Source: Mobiluncus sp963511525
Lineage (GTDB): Bacteria; Actinomycetota; Actinomycetes; Actinomycetales; Actinomycetaceae
Direction of reading: 5' to 3'
Assembly (NCBI RefSeq): GCF_963511525.1
Contig: NZ_CAUPIY010000003.1
Span: 124,001-188,000 of the forward strand
Length of the DNA: 64,000 bases
Numbering within the stretch: the first letter of the stretch is position 1; each line of letters opens with the position of its first letter. This document shows, in pieces, positions 9,501 to 17,957 of this stretch. A program made the position numbers and the translations under genes. A model generated the notes under the pieces. The model saw only the letters and a list, made by a program, of their open reading frames with translations, did no database searches and was not told the DNA's origin.

Positions 9501-9971
9501 CTACCAGCGGTAGTGGGCAAAGGCGCGGTTAGCTTCAGCCATCTTGTGAACGTCCTCACGGCGCTTCACCGCGGCACCCAAGCCGTTGGAAGCATCCAAA
9601 ATTTCGTTCATGAGCCGTTCGGTCATGGTCTTTTCACGACGCTGACGGGAGAAATCCACCAGCCAACGCAGCGCCAAAGTGGTCGCGCGAGAGGCTTTGA
9701 CTTCCACCGGAACCTGGTAGGTTGCCCCACCGACACGACGGGAACGAACCTCCAAGTGCGGACGAATATTCTCCATAGCGCGCTTGAGCACCACGATGGG
9801 GTCCTGCTCGGTCTTGTGAGCCACACCTTGCAGCGCACCATAGACGATGCTCTGAGCCACGGACTTTTTCCCGTCCAACAGGACGCGATTGACGAGCTGG
9901 GTGACCAGCGGAGAGTTGTACACCGGGTCAGCAATGAGTGGGCGCTTAGGCGCCGGTCCTTTACGAGGCAT
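9501..9971 (-). CDS. rpsG: 30S ribosomal protein S7
   Basis: 156 residues, the normal S7 length, beginning MPRKGPAPKRP and ending AEANRAFAHYRW. It nucleates assembly of the 30S head and contacts tRNA in the E site. Only two bases separate it from the rpsL stop codon, so the two are translationally coupled; S7 is the operon's autogenous repressor in E. coli. Confidence 0.99.
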   Translation of the reverse strand: MPRKGPAPKRPLIADPVYNSPLVTQLVNRVLLDGKKSVAQSIVYGALQGVAHKTEQDPIVVLKRAMENIRPHLEVRSRRVGGATYQVPVEVKASRATTLALRWLVDFSRQRREKTMTERLMNEILDASNGLGAAVKRREDVHKMAEANRAFAHYRW

Positions 9972-9973
9972 TC

Positions 9974-10348
9974 TTACTTCTTCTCCTTCTTAGCGCCGTA
10001 CTTGGAGCGACCCTGTTTACGGTCGCGCACACCCTGGGTATCGAGAGCGCCGCGCACGATGTGGTAGCGCACACCCGGGAGGTCCTTCACACGGCCACCG
10101 CGCACCAGCACGATGGAGTGTTCCTGAAGGTTGTGGCCAACGCCAGGAATGTAGGCGCTGACTTCGATGCCGGAAGAAAGACGCACACGAGCGACCTTGC
10201 GCAGAGCCGAGTTCGGCTTCTTCGGGGTGGTGGTGTACACACGAGTGCACACGCCACGACGCTGCGGAGAGCCTGCCAAGGCCGGGGTCTTGGACTTCGT
10301 GCGCTTGCTGGTACGTCCTTGGTGGACAAGTTGTTCAATAGTAGGCAC
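9974..10348 (-). CDS. rpsL: 30S ribosomal protein S12
   Basis: I place the start at a GTG (10348) because this gives the standard 124-residue S12 (MPTIEQLVHQGR) with a CGGAG ribosome site before it; a longer frame adds 20 unrelated residues. S12 lies at the decoding centre and helps control translational accuracy. Lys 43 (in TPKKPNS) and Lys 88 (in GRVKDLPG) are both wild type, so the common streptomycin-resistance substitutions are absent. First gene of the str operon. Confidence 0.98.
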   Translation of the reverse strand: MPTIEQLVHQGRTSKRTKSKTPALAGSPQRRGVCTRVYTTTPKKPNSALRKVARVRLSSGIEVSAYIPGVGHNLQEHSIVLVRGGRVKDLPGVRYHIVRGALDTQGVRDRKQGRSKYGAKKEKK

Positions 10349-10562
10349 AGTAACTCCGTTTCTTGAATTTGCTTGGAATCTAAGGCTTTGTAGCCGCCCC
10401 GCGGACATAGCTGTACCGTCCGGGGGCCGGTCCGCCTTCCTTTGGTCCTTGGTTCAAGAACGACATTTCAGGTTGCGTCCGGAGCTCGAACGGAGCGAGC
10501 CCGCTGTTCGCACGAGTTTCTTCGCGCGACTCTGGGTGACTAAAAACAGACACCAAAGAGCT

Positions 10563-10591
10563 ATCTTACCAAAACTGCGAACCCGCGACAA
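10563..10591 (-). promoter_or_regulatory. Candidate promoter of the str operon
   Basis: On the minus strand TTGTCG is followed after 17 bases by TAAGAT, which has an upstream TGG that gives an extended -10. Transcription would start near 10556 and leave a leader of about 200 bases before rpsL. The leader contains GC-rich inverted repeats but no recognised riboregulator. Confidence 0.6.
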
Positions 10592-10625
10592 AACCAGTCG
10601 GTGCGCGAGACAAACCCGGCTGCAC

Positions 10626-10631
10626 TATAAT
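10626..10631 (+). promoter_or_regulatory. -10 box of a probable leaderless transcript
   Basis: A perfect TATAAT hexamer ends six bases before the ATG of the CPBP protease gene. Transcription from it would start at or next to the A of the ATG, and no Shine-Dalgarno sequence is present. No clear -35 is visible. Confidence 0.6.
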
Positions 10632-10637
10632 GAAACC

Positions 10638-11597
10638 ATGAGCGAAGACCAGCCCAAACCTCAGCCCCCCGAGCCCATCGAACCCGCTGCGGACAGTCCC
10701 CTTCTGGCCGCAAGTGCCGCCAAGGAACGCCTCGCCGGGGAAAAGGGCGTGTGGATGCAAGCGACTTTGCTGCCCATGGCGCTGATTGGGGTGTACCTGG
10801 TGGTCATCGGTTTGGCAACGAATATCTACGGCGCCGTGGTGGGCACCGGTAGCTCTCCCGAGAAAATTTTTGAAGCGCCCTTAGCTCTGGGGCTTTGCGG
10901 CCTGATTCTGTGCGTCGCGGAAATTGCCGCCTACCGCCTCCTGGTGGGCTTGTTTGCGAAGCGTCGGGTTACGGAGCTGGCTGCCAAGCCGGCATTGCCC
11001 GAAATCCTGGCGGGAATCGCGACGGGGGCGGGGCTGGTGAGCTTGCCGATGCTAATCCTGTGGGCCAGCGGACATTGGCAGCTGACCCAGGTCAGTATTG
11101 AACCCGGCGTGGGTCTGGGCATAGCTATGGGTCTGGTGTCCTGTGTATGGGAGGAGCTGCTGTTCCGCGGGGTGATGGTGCGGCTTTTTGACCGAGCTTG
11201 GGGGCCGGTGTGGGCCATCACCATGTCCACCGTGGTGTTCGGAGGACTGCACCTGATGAATCCCGGTATGACGGGAATGGGGGTTGTCGCCCTGGCTCTC
11301 AGTGGCGGACCGCTGCTGGGAGCCGCCTACCTGTGGAAACACCGGCTATGGTTCCCCATCGGACTGCATTTTGGATGGAACGCGATGCAGGGCTCCTTTT
11401 GGGGGTCGGTCGTGTCCGGTACCGGGGAACAGCACGGGCTGTTGCAAGGTACCTTTGTCGGTCCCCAGTGGATTACCGGCGGCAGCGTCGGGGTGGAGGG
11501 TTCTTTCCTGACCGCCATCGTTTGCCTGGCCGCTACGACGCTCATCGTGCTACGGATGCGCCGCCATCCTGAAAGCCCGGATTTGTCGCAGAAATGA
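10638..11597 (+). CDS. CPBP family intramembrane metalloprotease
   Basis: 319 residues from the ATG beginning MSEDQPKP. After a hydrophilic N-terminal stretch of about 45 residues come roughly eight membrane segments. The family's active-site motifs are intact: EELLFRGV (Glu 172, Glu 173, Arg 177), GGLHLMNPG and GLHFGWNAM (His and Asn). CPBP (Abi/CAAX-like) proteases cut within or near the membrane; bacterial members are linked to protein processing and self-immunity against peptides. No bacteriocin gene is nearby, so the substrate is unknown. An upstream extension of the frame is ignored because it overlaps rpsL and has no family similarity. Confidence 0.85.
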   Translation: MSEDQPKPQPPEPIEPAADSPLLAASAAKERLAGEKGVWMQATLLPMALIGVYLVVIGLATNIYGAVVGTGSSPEKIFEAPLALGLCGLILCVAEIAAYRLLVGLFAKRRVTELAAKPALPEILAGIATGAGLVSLPMLILWASGHWQLTQVSIEPGVGLGIAMGLVSCVWEELLFRGVMVRLFDRAWGPVWAITMSTVVFGGLHLMNPGMTGMGVVALALSGGPLLGAAYLWKHRLWFPIGLHFGWNAMQGSFWGSVVSGTGEQHGLLQGTFVGPQWITGGSVGVEGSFLTAIVCLAATTLIVLRMRRHPESPDLSQK

Positions 11598-11696
11598 GCG
11601 GATTAACGGGGTAACTCGACAGGTTAATGCTTTCACTGGTCGCGATTTTCGGGCAGTTGCGTTTTTAGACTGTAAACCGATTTGGGGAGGTAATTT

Positions 11697-12665
11697 TTGT
11701 CTGCAGGGTTGTTGGCACTATTAGACGACGTGGCGGCTTTGGCGAAAGCCGCGGCCACTTCACTTGACGATGTGACAGGAGTGGCGGCCCGAGCCAGCGG
11801 CAAGGCGGTTGGGGTCGTGATTGACGATACCGCCGTCACTCCTCAGTACGTAGCGAGGATTGCCCCGAAGCGAGAACTTCCGGTCATCGCCAAGATTGCC
11901 CGCGGCTCAATCATCAATAAAGCCGTCATCCTGGTGGTTTCGTTGCTGTTGAATTATTTTCTGCCCGCCGCTCTGACCCCCATCTTGATGGTGGGAGGGG
12001 CATACTTGTGCTTTGAAGGTGCCGAAAAAATTTTGGGGCATATTTTCCACCACCAGACTGGCGCCACTCACAACACCCCAACCTCAGCTAACGCCGCAGA
12101 GGAAGAAAAACGCATCGTGCGCGACGCCACCCGCACCGACCTCATCTTGTCCACCGAAATTATGGTGGTGGCCCTAAACGAGGTCCGCACGCAGAGCCTG
12201 GCGATGCAAATCGGGGCTCTGATTGTGGTGGCTTTCCTGATTACGGCGCTGGTCTATGGAGTAGTAGCGCTACTGGTAAAGATGGATGACGTGGGCTTGG
12301 CATTGAGCCGCACCCACCACAAGTTCTCTCAGGCTACCGGACGGTTGCTGATTCGGCTGATGCCCGCTATCCTCAAGATTCTCTCCACAGTCGGGGTCGC
12401 GGCGATGTTGTGGGTGGGAGGACATCTGTTCTTTAGTGGACTAGCTGAAGTGGGGATGCCTCTCATATTCGGATTCATGCAGGCTTGTGGTCACGCGGTA
12501 GCGAGTTCTGTACCGGTAGCCAGCGCGGCAGGTGCTTGGATCACGGAAACCGTATTAGCTATGTTGCTAGGATTTGTTCTCGGTGCCATTGTGACCGTAA
12601 CAGTTTGGGGTATTAGCGCCATCGTGAAACGAATCCAGCGGAAAAATCCTCCGGAAGAACTCTAG
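11697..12665 (+). CDS. DUF808 family inner-membrane protein (YedI-like)
   Basis: 322 residues. The start is a TTG with a strong GGGGAGG ribosome site at 11684-11690. The opening SAGLLALLDDVAALAKAAA, the VTGVAARASGKAVGVVIDDTAVTP block and the KAVILVVSLLLNYFLPAALTP segment are typical of DUF808. Several membrane spans follow. The molecular function of this family is not established. It points away from disA and stands alone. Confidence 0.85.
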   Translation: MSAGLLALLDDVAALAKAAATSLDDVTGVAARASGKAVGVVIDDTAVTPQYVARIAPKRELPVIAKIARGSIINKAVILVVSLLLNYFLPAALTPILMVGGAYLCFEGAEKILGHIFHHQTGATHNTPTSANAAEEEKRIVRDATRTDLILSTEIMVVALNEVRTQSLAMQIGALIVVAFLITALVYGVVALLVKMDDVGLALSRTHHKFSQATGRLLIRLMPAILKILSTVGVAAMLWVGGHLFFSGLAEVGMPLIFGFMQACGHAVASSVPVASAAGAWITETVLAMLLGFVLGAIVTVTVWGISAIVKRIQRKNPPEEL

Positions 12666-12679
12666 TCGCTACAGCGGGA

Positions 12680-13753
12680 TTAGGAGTGCGAGGCAATCCG
12701 TTCCAGAGCCGAATTTTCCACGACCTGTTCCAAACTGTCGTGAATAATCTGGGCGCGTCCCGGCCCGACTCCTTCGATTTCCATCAGTTCTTCGGTGGAA
12801 ACCTCTAGCAGCTCGGACAAAGTCCCCCACCGGCGCGTAATCGCCTCAACAATATGGGCAGGAAGCCGCGGAATCCGCGCCAACATGCGCAAACCGCGGG
12901 CACTCAAGGGAATCTCGAGGATTTCCGAGCCCATTCCGCTCACCCCGATGATGCGGGCCACCAAGCTCAAATCCAACAGTTCTGCATCGTCCAGTTCGCC
13001 CAGGCGATTGACCACCTTTTCCTCTGAGTATTCATCGGGAATATAGTCACGAATCAGCAGGGAACGGTTCACCGCAAAGCCGCGCATCAGCTCAGCTTGC
13101 TGCATTTTCAATAGGCGCCCGTGTTCGCCCAGCTGAATGAGCATATCGGACACTTCATGTCCGACCCGACGCACCATTTCTTGACGTTGCACCACCAGCG
13201 CCACGTCACGGGCGGTAACCATGTCGTCGATTTCCATAGTGGTCAGCAGGTCTGAGACTTCGTTCAAACGAATCCGATATTTTTCCAAGGTGTCAATCGC
13301 CAGAGACGCACGGGTCAGCAGGGTTTCCGGGTCTTCCAGCACGTAGCGTTTATTGCCCAGATACAGCGAAATGGCCCGCAGGGAATGCGATACGGCAATA
13401 ACCGGGTTGCCGCTTTGCACCGCGACACGGTGAGCCGTGCGGTGGCGCATGCCGGATTCGGTGGTGGGAATGGAGGGGTCAGGAAGCAGCTGGACGTTTG
13501 CGCGGCGAATCCGCCATTTGTTCGGGTCGATAATGACCGCGCCGTCCATTTTGCACAGTTCGCGCAGCCGCGTGGCCGAGAAATCAATGTCGAACTCAAA
13601 ACCGTCGGAACAAATCCTTCTGATGTGGTCCTCGTAGCCCAACACCACCAGGGCGCCGGCATGCGCCCGGATGACTCGGTCGAGTCCATCGCGCAGCTCG
13701 GTACCCGGAGCCAGCATGGTAATCACTTCCCGGAATCTCTGCGCGTCGTTCAT
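12680..13753 (-). CDS. disA: Diadenylate cyclase DisA (DNA integrity scanning protein)
   Basis: 357 residues, normal for DisA. It makes the second messenger c-di-AMP from two ATP and, as an octamer, senses branched DNA. The N-terminal DAC domain shows the catalytic DGA (MDGAVIID) and RHR (GMRHRTAH) motifs. A helical linker follows, then a C-terminal helix-hairpin-helix DNA-binding region (IEGVGPGRAQIIHDSL). The ATG is five bases from the stop of the upstream membrane protein gene, so the two are co-transcribed. radA, a frequent neighbour in other species, is not in the window. Confidence 0.96.
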   Translation of the reverse strand: MNDAQRFREVITMLAPGTELRDGLDRVIRAHAGALVVLGYEDHIRRICSDGFEFDIDFSATRLRELCKMDGAVIIDPNKWRIRRANVQLLPDPSIPTTESGMRHRTAHRVAVQSGNPVIAVSHSLRAISLYLGNKRYVLEDPETLLTRASLAIDTLEKYRIRLNEVSDLLTTMEIDDMVTARDVALVVQRQEMVRRVGHEVSDMLIQLGEHGRLLKMQQAELMRGFAVNRSLLIRDYIPDEYSEEKVVNRLGELDDAELLDLSLVARIIGVSGMGSEILEIPLSARGLRMLARIPRLPAHIVEAITRRWGTLSELLEVSTEELMEIEGVGPGRAQIIHDSLEQVVENSALERIASHS

Positions 13754-13757
13754 GGTT

Positions 13758-14570
13758 TTATCCTACTGTTTTCGCGGGGTTTTCGTGACTGGTTTGCGGC
13801 GGGCTTTCCGGCGCGGCGCTGGGGGCAGGAGGCGGATCCTGCAGAGCAAAGACAGTTTCTGGTCCGACAACAGCTCCGTTCCACACCGTGTTGAGGCGAT
13901 AGGTGCCCGCCATGGCAGCCTGGCTGGCGGGTGAACAATCCGCGTTATGCACCAGACCGTCCCAGCTCAGGTTATGTTTCCAAGTCATGCCTCGATCCAG
14001 CAACAGTTGCTGGGTCGGGGCGTCGGCGGGCTGGCATTTGGTTGAGTTGTAAATGATTTGGTTGCCCGAAATAATCTGCATCCCCACTTTTGCGGGGTCA
14101 ATCATCACGGTACAAGCCGCTTTGCCGGCGTTGTGCAGGGTCATCTCGGCTTGGTCCCCAGCCCCGACATTGATTACCGCACTGGGGTGGGTCAGCGTGA
14201 TTTCCAAGGATTTGTCCACGCAGGGCTGCGGCGGGGAGAAAGTGCGTTCTGCCATCCGAATCTGATAAGCCCTAGCATCTTCCGCTTGGGCGGCTTGCCA
14301 CCGGGTAAAAGCGGTCGCGACCTCACGAATCACCAGCACCATTCCCACGATGGCCAAAATTACAATCGCTAGGGCAATCAGACGATTGCGCCGAATTTGA
14401 GCCTCAGTGTACTTTGGCGGACGCGGCTTTCCACGGTTTATCCCTGTTTTTCCGGCAGTCCCCGACTGCGTTTTACGTGCTGTGGCGGTTCCGGATTTCC
14501 CGCCGTTTCGGGACACCGTAGAGCGCGGCTGTCTATCCGCGCGTTGCCTGTCTGTGTCAGTGTCCACCAT
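13758..14570 (-). CDS. Membrane-anchored secreted protein of unknown function
   Basis: 270 residues. A basic, Ser/Thr/Arg-rich cytoplasmic N-terminus (about 55 residues) leads to one membrane segment, LIALAIVILAIVGMVLVIREV. An extracellular domain of about 150 residues follows; it has four Cys, beta-rich character (INVGAGDQAEMTLHNAG) and a Pro/Ala-rich tail. The outer domain resembles immunoglobulin-like modules of actinobacterial lipoproteins, but I do not recognise a named family. It lies immediately upstream of disA in the same operon, so a link to envelope or osmotic homeostasis, where c-di-AMP acts, is possible but unproven. Confidence 0.65.
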   Translation of the reverse strand: MVDTDTDRQRADRQPRSTVSRNGGKSGTATARKTQSGTAGKTGINRGKPRPPKYTEAQIRRNRLIALAIVILAIVGMVLVIREVATAFTRWQAAQAEDARAYQIRMAERTFSPPQPCVDKSLEITLTHPSAVINVGAGDQAEMTLHNAGKAACTVMIDPAKVGMQIISGNQIIYNSTKCQPADAPTQQLLLDRGMTWKHNLSWDGLVHNADCSPASQAAMAGTYRLNTVWNGAVVGPETVFALQDPPPAPSAAPESPPQTSHENPAKTVG

Positions 14571-14654
14571 GCTCCTAAGTTACGGCTTAGAGACGCAAAA
14601 CCCGAAAGTCCACGCCGTTAGTTGCTAGAATTTTGTCAAAACGAAGGAGTTTTC

Positions 14655-15164
14655 ATGAGCGCGTCGACAAGGCACCAGTCCTCCGGCAGGGGTTCACGTG
14701 GCCAGATTGTGACCCCCCGCCAACTCGCAATCACCGGCATCGGTTCCCTGCTGACTTTTGCCTGGTACGCCTCTCCGGATCTATTCACGGAAAAGAAACC
14801 GCGAGCTTTGGTGCGCTTGGGCATCATTCCCGCTTTGACAGCTTTGACCGCTTTGGTGGCGCGGGATACCGTCACCGCGGTACGCGATGACATCGCCTCG
14901 GAAAGCCCCGACCAAGAGGCTTGGGAAATGACCAGCGACAACGTGAAATTCGATCCCAAGAATCTGGATTGGCGCGTGTTGATGCTGCTGGGAGCTTTCG
15001 GAACGGTGTTGCTGGGTTGCAGTATTTGGCTGGAGTTCTGGCTGTTTCGCCGGGGTGAGCGCCGCCGCCTGTCCGGGGTGAAACTGGCTCATACTCGCCA
15101 AGCTATCCCTATCTCCCTGCTGTTTGCCGCAGGTTACCTGGTTGACGACGCGCAGACGAACTGA
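14655..15164 (+). CDS. Small membrane protein, unknown
   Basis: 169 residues starting at the ATG behind an AAGGAG ribosome site (14644-14649). After a basic Ser/Arg-rich N-terminus there are three hydrophobic segments, near residues 20-40, 52-75 and 105-130, with a charged tail between and after them. No family is recognised. It is transcribed divergently from the disA operon and converges on the folate operon. Membrane location is clear; the role is not. Confidence 0.6.
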   Translation: MSASTRHQSSGRGSRGQIVTPRQLAITGIGSLLTFAWYASPDLFTEKKPRALVRLGIIPALTALTALVARDTVTAVRDDIASESPDQEAWEMTSDNVKFDPKNLDWRVLMLLGAFGTVLLGCSIWLEFWLFRRGERRRLSGVKLAHTRQAIPISLLFAAGYLVDDAQTN

Positions 15165-15201
15165 TTGTTAGCGTCGGTTCGAGAGGCATTGTCCCCCCTG
15201 T

Positions 15202-15684
15202 CTAAGCAGCTTCCGGGGTCGCTCCAGACGAGGATTGAGATTTCGGATCCTCCGGGTCGATAGTGCAGATTTTTTCGATGATCAGTCCGGTTGCCACCAT
15301 CAATGCCGCGCCGATAACCGCCACAATCTTTCTCCATAGCGTCTCTGCCAGAGCATCGTTTCCCAAGTTCACCAGTATAAAGATGGACTGCGCCCCGAAA
15401 TAGCCCAGGAAAATGGCCCCGGTGTGCGACAGGGCGAGAGACAGCGCCGCCACCCGAGCGGCCCCCACCGCGCTCATCCAAGTCTCCTGACGCTTCTTGA
15501 GCCTATGTACGTGCGCCGCCAACCACGCGCTCAAGAGGGAAATAATCAGGGCAACCAAACCGAATTCCACACCGTCACGCGGCAGCGAGGCGCCTTGGTT
15601 GTACAGGAAGTTCAGCAACGCGGCGCTGAGGGCTCCCACCACCACGGTCAGGAGCACCAGTACGACAGGTTTCGTGTGGCTCAT
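15202..15684 (-). CDS. DUF3180 family membrane protein
   Basis: 160 residues from the ATG that shares one base with the stop of the folB-folK gene, which argues for this start and for translational coupling. Four membrane segments are visible (VVLVLLTVVVGALSAALLNF, FGLVALIISLLSAWLAAHV, LSLALSHTGAIFLGYFGAQS, IVAVIGAALMVATGLII). DUF3180 proteins follow folK in many actinobacteria; the function is unknown, and the position suggests some tie to folate or the envelope. Confidence 0.85.
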   Translation of the reverse strand: MSHTKPVVLVLLTVVVGALSAALLNFLYNQGASLPRDGVEFGLVALIISLLSAWLAAHVHRLKKRQETWMSAVGAARVAALSLALSHTGAIFLGYFGAQSIFILVNLGNDALAETLWRKIVAVIGAALMVATGLIIEKICTIDPEDPKSQSSSGATPEAA

Positions 15685-16985
15685 CAGTGCCGCCGCTTCC
15701 TGACACGCTTCCACTGTGGGGCAGGGACTGTGGGCTGCGCGGAGGAAAGCGAGTTCGCGGCCGAAGGGGTGGAATCTTGACGAATAATGTCGATTTCGGT
15801 GTCGTTGTCGACCACGCGAGGCCGGGCATCCGCTCCGGGCAGGGCGGCTTGCCAAGACGGCAGACCGAAACCGTCGCGGTCCCTGTCCTCCGGCTCGCCC
15901 AGCGGAGAGCCTTCGGGTACGTCCGTGAAATCGGGGGCAGAAGGGAGGTTCGGCGCGTTCTGTTCCGGCTTCGTTTCCGGATCGGTCACCAGCCAGTCCG
16001 TCCACAGGTTCACAATTCCGTTGGCGTCCTGCGCCCAAGCCGCAAGTTGAGAGACGGAGCGACCCTCCAGAGTCGCGTGCGGGTCAAGTCGGGACCAAGG
16101 TACCAAGACAAACGCTCGTGCGGAGGCTCGCGGGTGGGGCAAGGCCAGGCGTGAATCGTCAGAAGTCACCCCTTCAACGTCAATCACGTCAACATCCAAA
16201 GTCCGCGCTGCCCAGCGATAGGGCCGCTCCCGCCCGTGGGTATCTTCCAGATGATGCGCCAAATTCAACAGCTCTACCGCAGACAAACGCGACCACACTT
16301 GCACCACCGCGTTGTAGTAATCCGGTTGCGGGGCGGCGCCGGGCTGCAGCACCGGACGAGTCCGAGCTAGGGGCGAGACCTCCACCCGTTCGAACTCCGG
16401 AGCGGACTGCAGGGCGGCCACCACCTCTCGCAGCGTTCCCAGCGGATTGCCCAAGTTCGCACCCAAAGCCAACACTGCGGGGCGAGCCTGCTCGGGGCGT
16501 AAGGTCAGGTTGGCGGGATAATCAGCCAAGTGCGCTGCAAAATCCGCCCGCGTGCGCAAAATGCGTATCGCCACGTCTTCGAATTGCACATCCATGCAGG
16601 CATGAGGTTTATGCAAGGTGACTTGGACCGCCGCAATGCGCGAATCCTCCAGCACAGACAGGGCGATGTGCGTAGCCAGACGCTCAATCAGGGAGGCGCT
16701 TTTCCCTTCAATGACCGCGACAATCTTTTCAGCCACGACTGAGTAATCGACGGTGTGAGCGACGTCATCCGAGCTGGCTGCCCGACGGGAATCGAACCAC
16801 AGGGTTAGGTCGACCGAAAAGTCCTGGGGGGCGTGATGCTCCGATTCCAAAACTCCGTGAATGCCCCGCGCGAAAATCCCGCGCAGCGTGATGGAATCCA
16901 GACCGTCCAAACGGTCAACCACGTCAACAGAGCGCCCGAGGGCATCTCGTGGAGAATCCGGTCCGGGAGCATGTCGTAAAGTCAT
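15684..16985 (-). CDS. folBK: FolB-FolK fusion: dihydroneopterin aldolase / HPPK
   Basis: 433 residues carrying two consecutive folate enzymes. Residues about 28-148 are FolB (SITLRGIFARGIHGVLESE, with the later HKPHACMDVQFEDVAIRI), which cleaves dihydroneopterin. Residues about 168-330 are FolK (ALGANLGNPLGTLREVV and RTLDVDVIDVEG), which adds pyrophosphate to the product. About 100 further residues are acidic, Pro-rich and apparently disordered, ending in a basic KRVRKRRH. Fusion lets the aldolase product pass directly to the kinase. It sits between folP and DUF3180 in the operon. Confidence 0.93.
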   Translation of the reverse strand: MTLRHAPGPDSPRDALGRSVDVVDRLDGLDSITLRGIFARGIHGVLESEHHAPQDFSVDLTLWFDSRRAASSDDVAHTVDYSVVAEKIVAVIEGKSASLIERLATHIALSVLEDSRIAAVQVTLHKPHACMDVQFEDVAIRILRTRADFAAHLADYPANLTLRPEQARPAVLALGANLGNPLGTLREVVAALQSAPEFERVEVSPLARTRPVLQPGAAPQPDYYNAVVQVWSRLSAVELLNLAHHLEDTHGRERPYRWAARTLDVDVIDVEGVTSDDSRLALPHPRASARAFVLVPWSRLDPHATLEGRSVSQLAAWAQDANGIVNLWTDWLVTDPETKPEQNAPNLPSAPDFTDVPEGSPLGEPEDRDRDGFGLPSWQAALPGADARPRVVDNDTEIDIIRQDSTPSAANSLSSAQPTVPAPQWKRVRKRRH

Positions 16986-17000
16986 CTGTAAAACTGCCTC

Positions 17001-17894
17001 TCAACAGGGATGATGGTGGGCGTCAAGGAGAGCCGCCGCCCGGACAGCCACCGCTGCCGGAGCCACGTTGTGTACGCGCACCGCCCAAACCTTGTGCAGT
17101 GCGCCATACATGGAAACTGCTGCAGTGGCATCATCGCGAGGATGGCGGTCACTGGCCGCCGTCTCCAAATCCGCTAAATATCGTTTTCGTGACGGACCGA
17201 TAAGCACCGGGTAGCCACGGTGTAAAAACACATCTAGGTTCGCCAGCACCTCCCAGTCCTGCTCACCGACCTTGGAAAATCCCAGGCCGGGATCGATGAT
17301 GACTCGGTGCATATCAATACCGCTGTGGCGCATGAGTTCCAGGCGCGCCTCCACCTCATGCCAGGTTTCCCCAGCCACATCGTCATAGACGGCCAACTCG
17401 TTGGCCTTCTCTGGACTGCCCCGCCAGTGCTGGCAAATATAGCTCAGCTGCGGGTAGCGCAACTGAAGCGCAGCCACCGTGGCAAACATGGAGTCGTCCA
17501 CGATTCCGCCCGAAACATCGTTGATGATGCTGGCTCCCGCCTCCACGGCCGCCTGGGCAGTTTTCGCGTGCAGGGTATCCACCGAAACAGTCATGCCGGC
17601 CGCAACCAACTTTGTAATGACCGGCAGGACACGGGCGATTTCTTCCTCAACCTCCACAGGTTTGCGACCCGGCGCGGTCGATTCGCCCCCCACGTCAACC
17701 AGGTCAGCTCCCTGTGCCACCATTTCCAGGGCGTGAGACACCGCCCGGCTCGAATCAAGCCATTTTCCGCCGTCCGAAAAGGAATTCGGGGTCACGTTCA
17801 AAACCCCCATCACCAGGGTGCGCTGGGGGCGCAGATAGTCCGGCAGCGCTGGCGCCGATGGGGCGGGCTGGGTCCCGACTGGAACAGCCATCAT
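17001..17894 (-). CDS. folP: Dihydropteroate synthase
   Basis: Joins hydroxymethyl-dihydropterin pyrophosphate to p-aminobenzoate, the sulfonamide target. The TIM-barrel motifs LVMGVLNVTPNSFSDGG, DVGGESTAPG and PGLGFSK are present. I start it at the ATG at 17894 (MMAVPVG), behind a GGGAGAGAGG purine run, giving 297 residues. An in-frame GTG at 17951, seven bases after the folE stop with an AGGA before it, would add 19 residues and remains possible. Operon order is ftsH-folE-folP-folBK-DUF3180. Confidence 0.95.
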   Translation of the reverse strand: MMAVPVGTQPAPSAPALPDYLRPQRTLVMGVLNVTPNSFSDGGKWLDSSRAVSHALEMVAQGADLVDVGGESTAPGRKPVEVEEEIARVLPVITKLVAAGMTVSVDTLHAKTAQAAVEAGASIINDVSGGIVDDSMFATVAALQLRYPQLSYICQHWRGSPEKANELAVYDDVAGETWHEVEARLELMRHSGIDMHRVIIDPGLGFSKVGEQDWEVLANLDVFLHRGYPVLIGPSRKRYLADLETAASDRHPRDDATAAVSMYGALHKVWAVRVHNVAPAAVAVRAAALLDAHHHPC

Positions 17895-17957
17895 ATGCCT
17901 CTCTCCCTCTTCGTTTCTGAACCGGCCCGGGCAACCCGAACCGATGTCCACGGCGTC

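Noticed and set aside
10167..10637. Upstream extension of the CPBP protease frame
   Set aside because: It overlaps rpsL and its promoter on the other strand and has no similarity to the family; a TATAAT box just before the internal ATG explains the real start.
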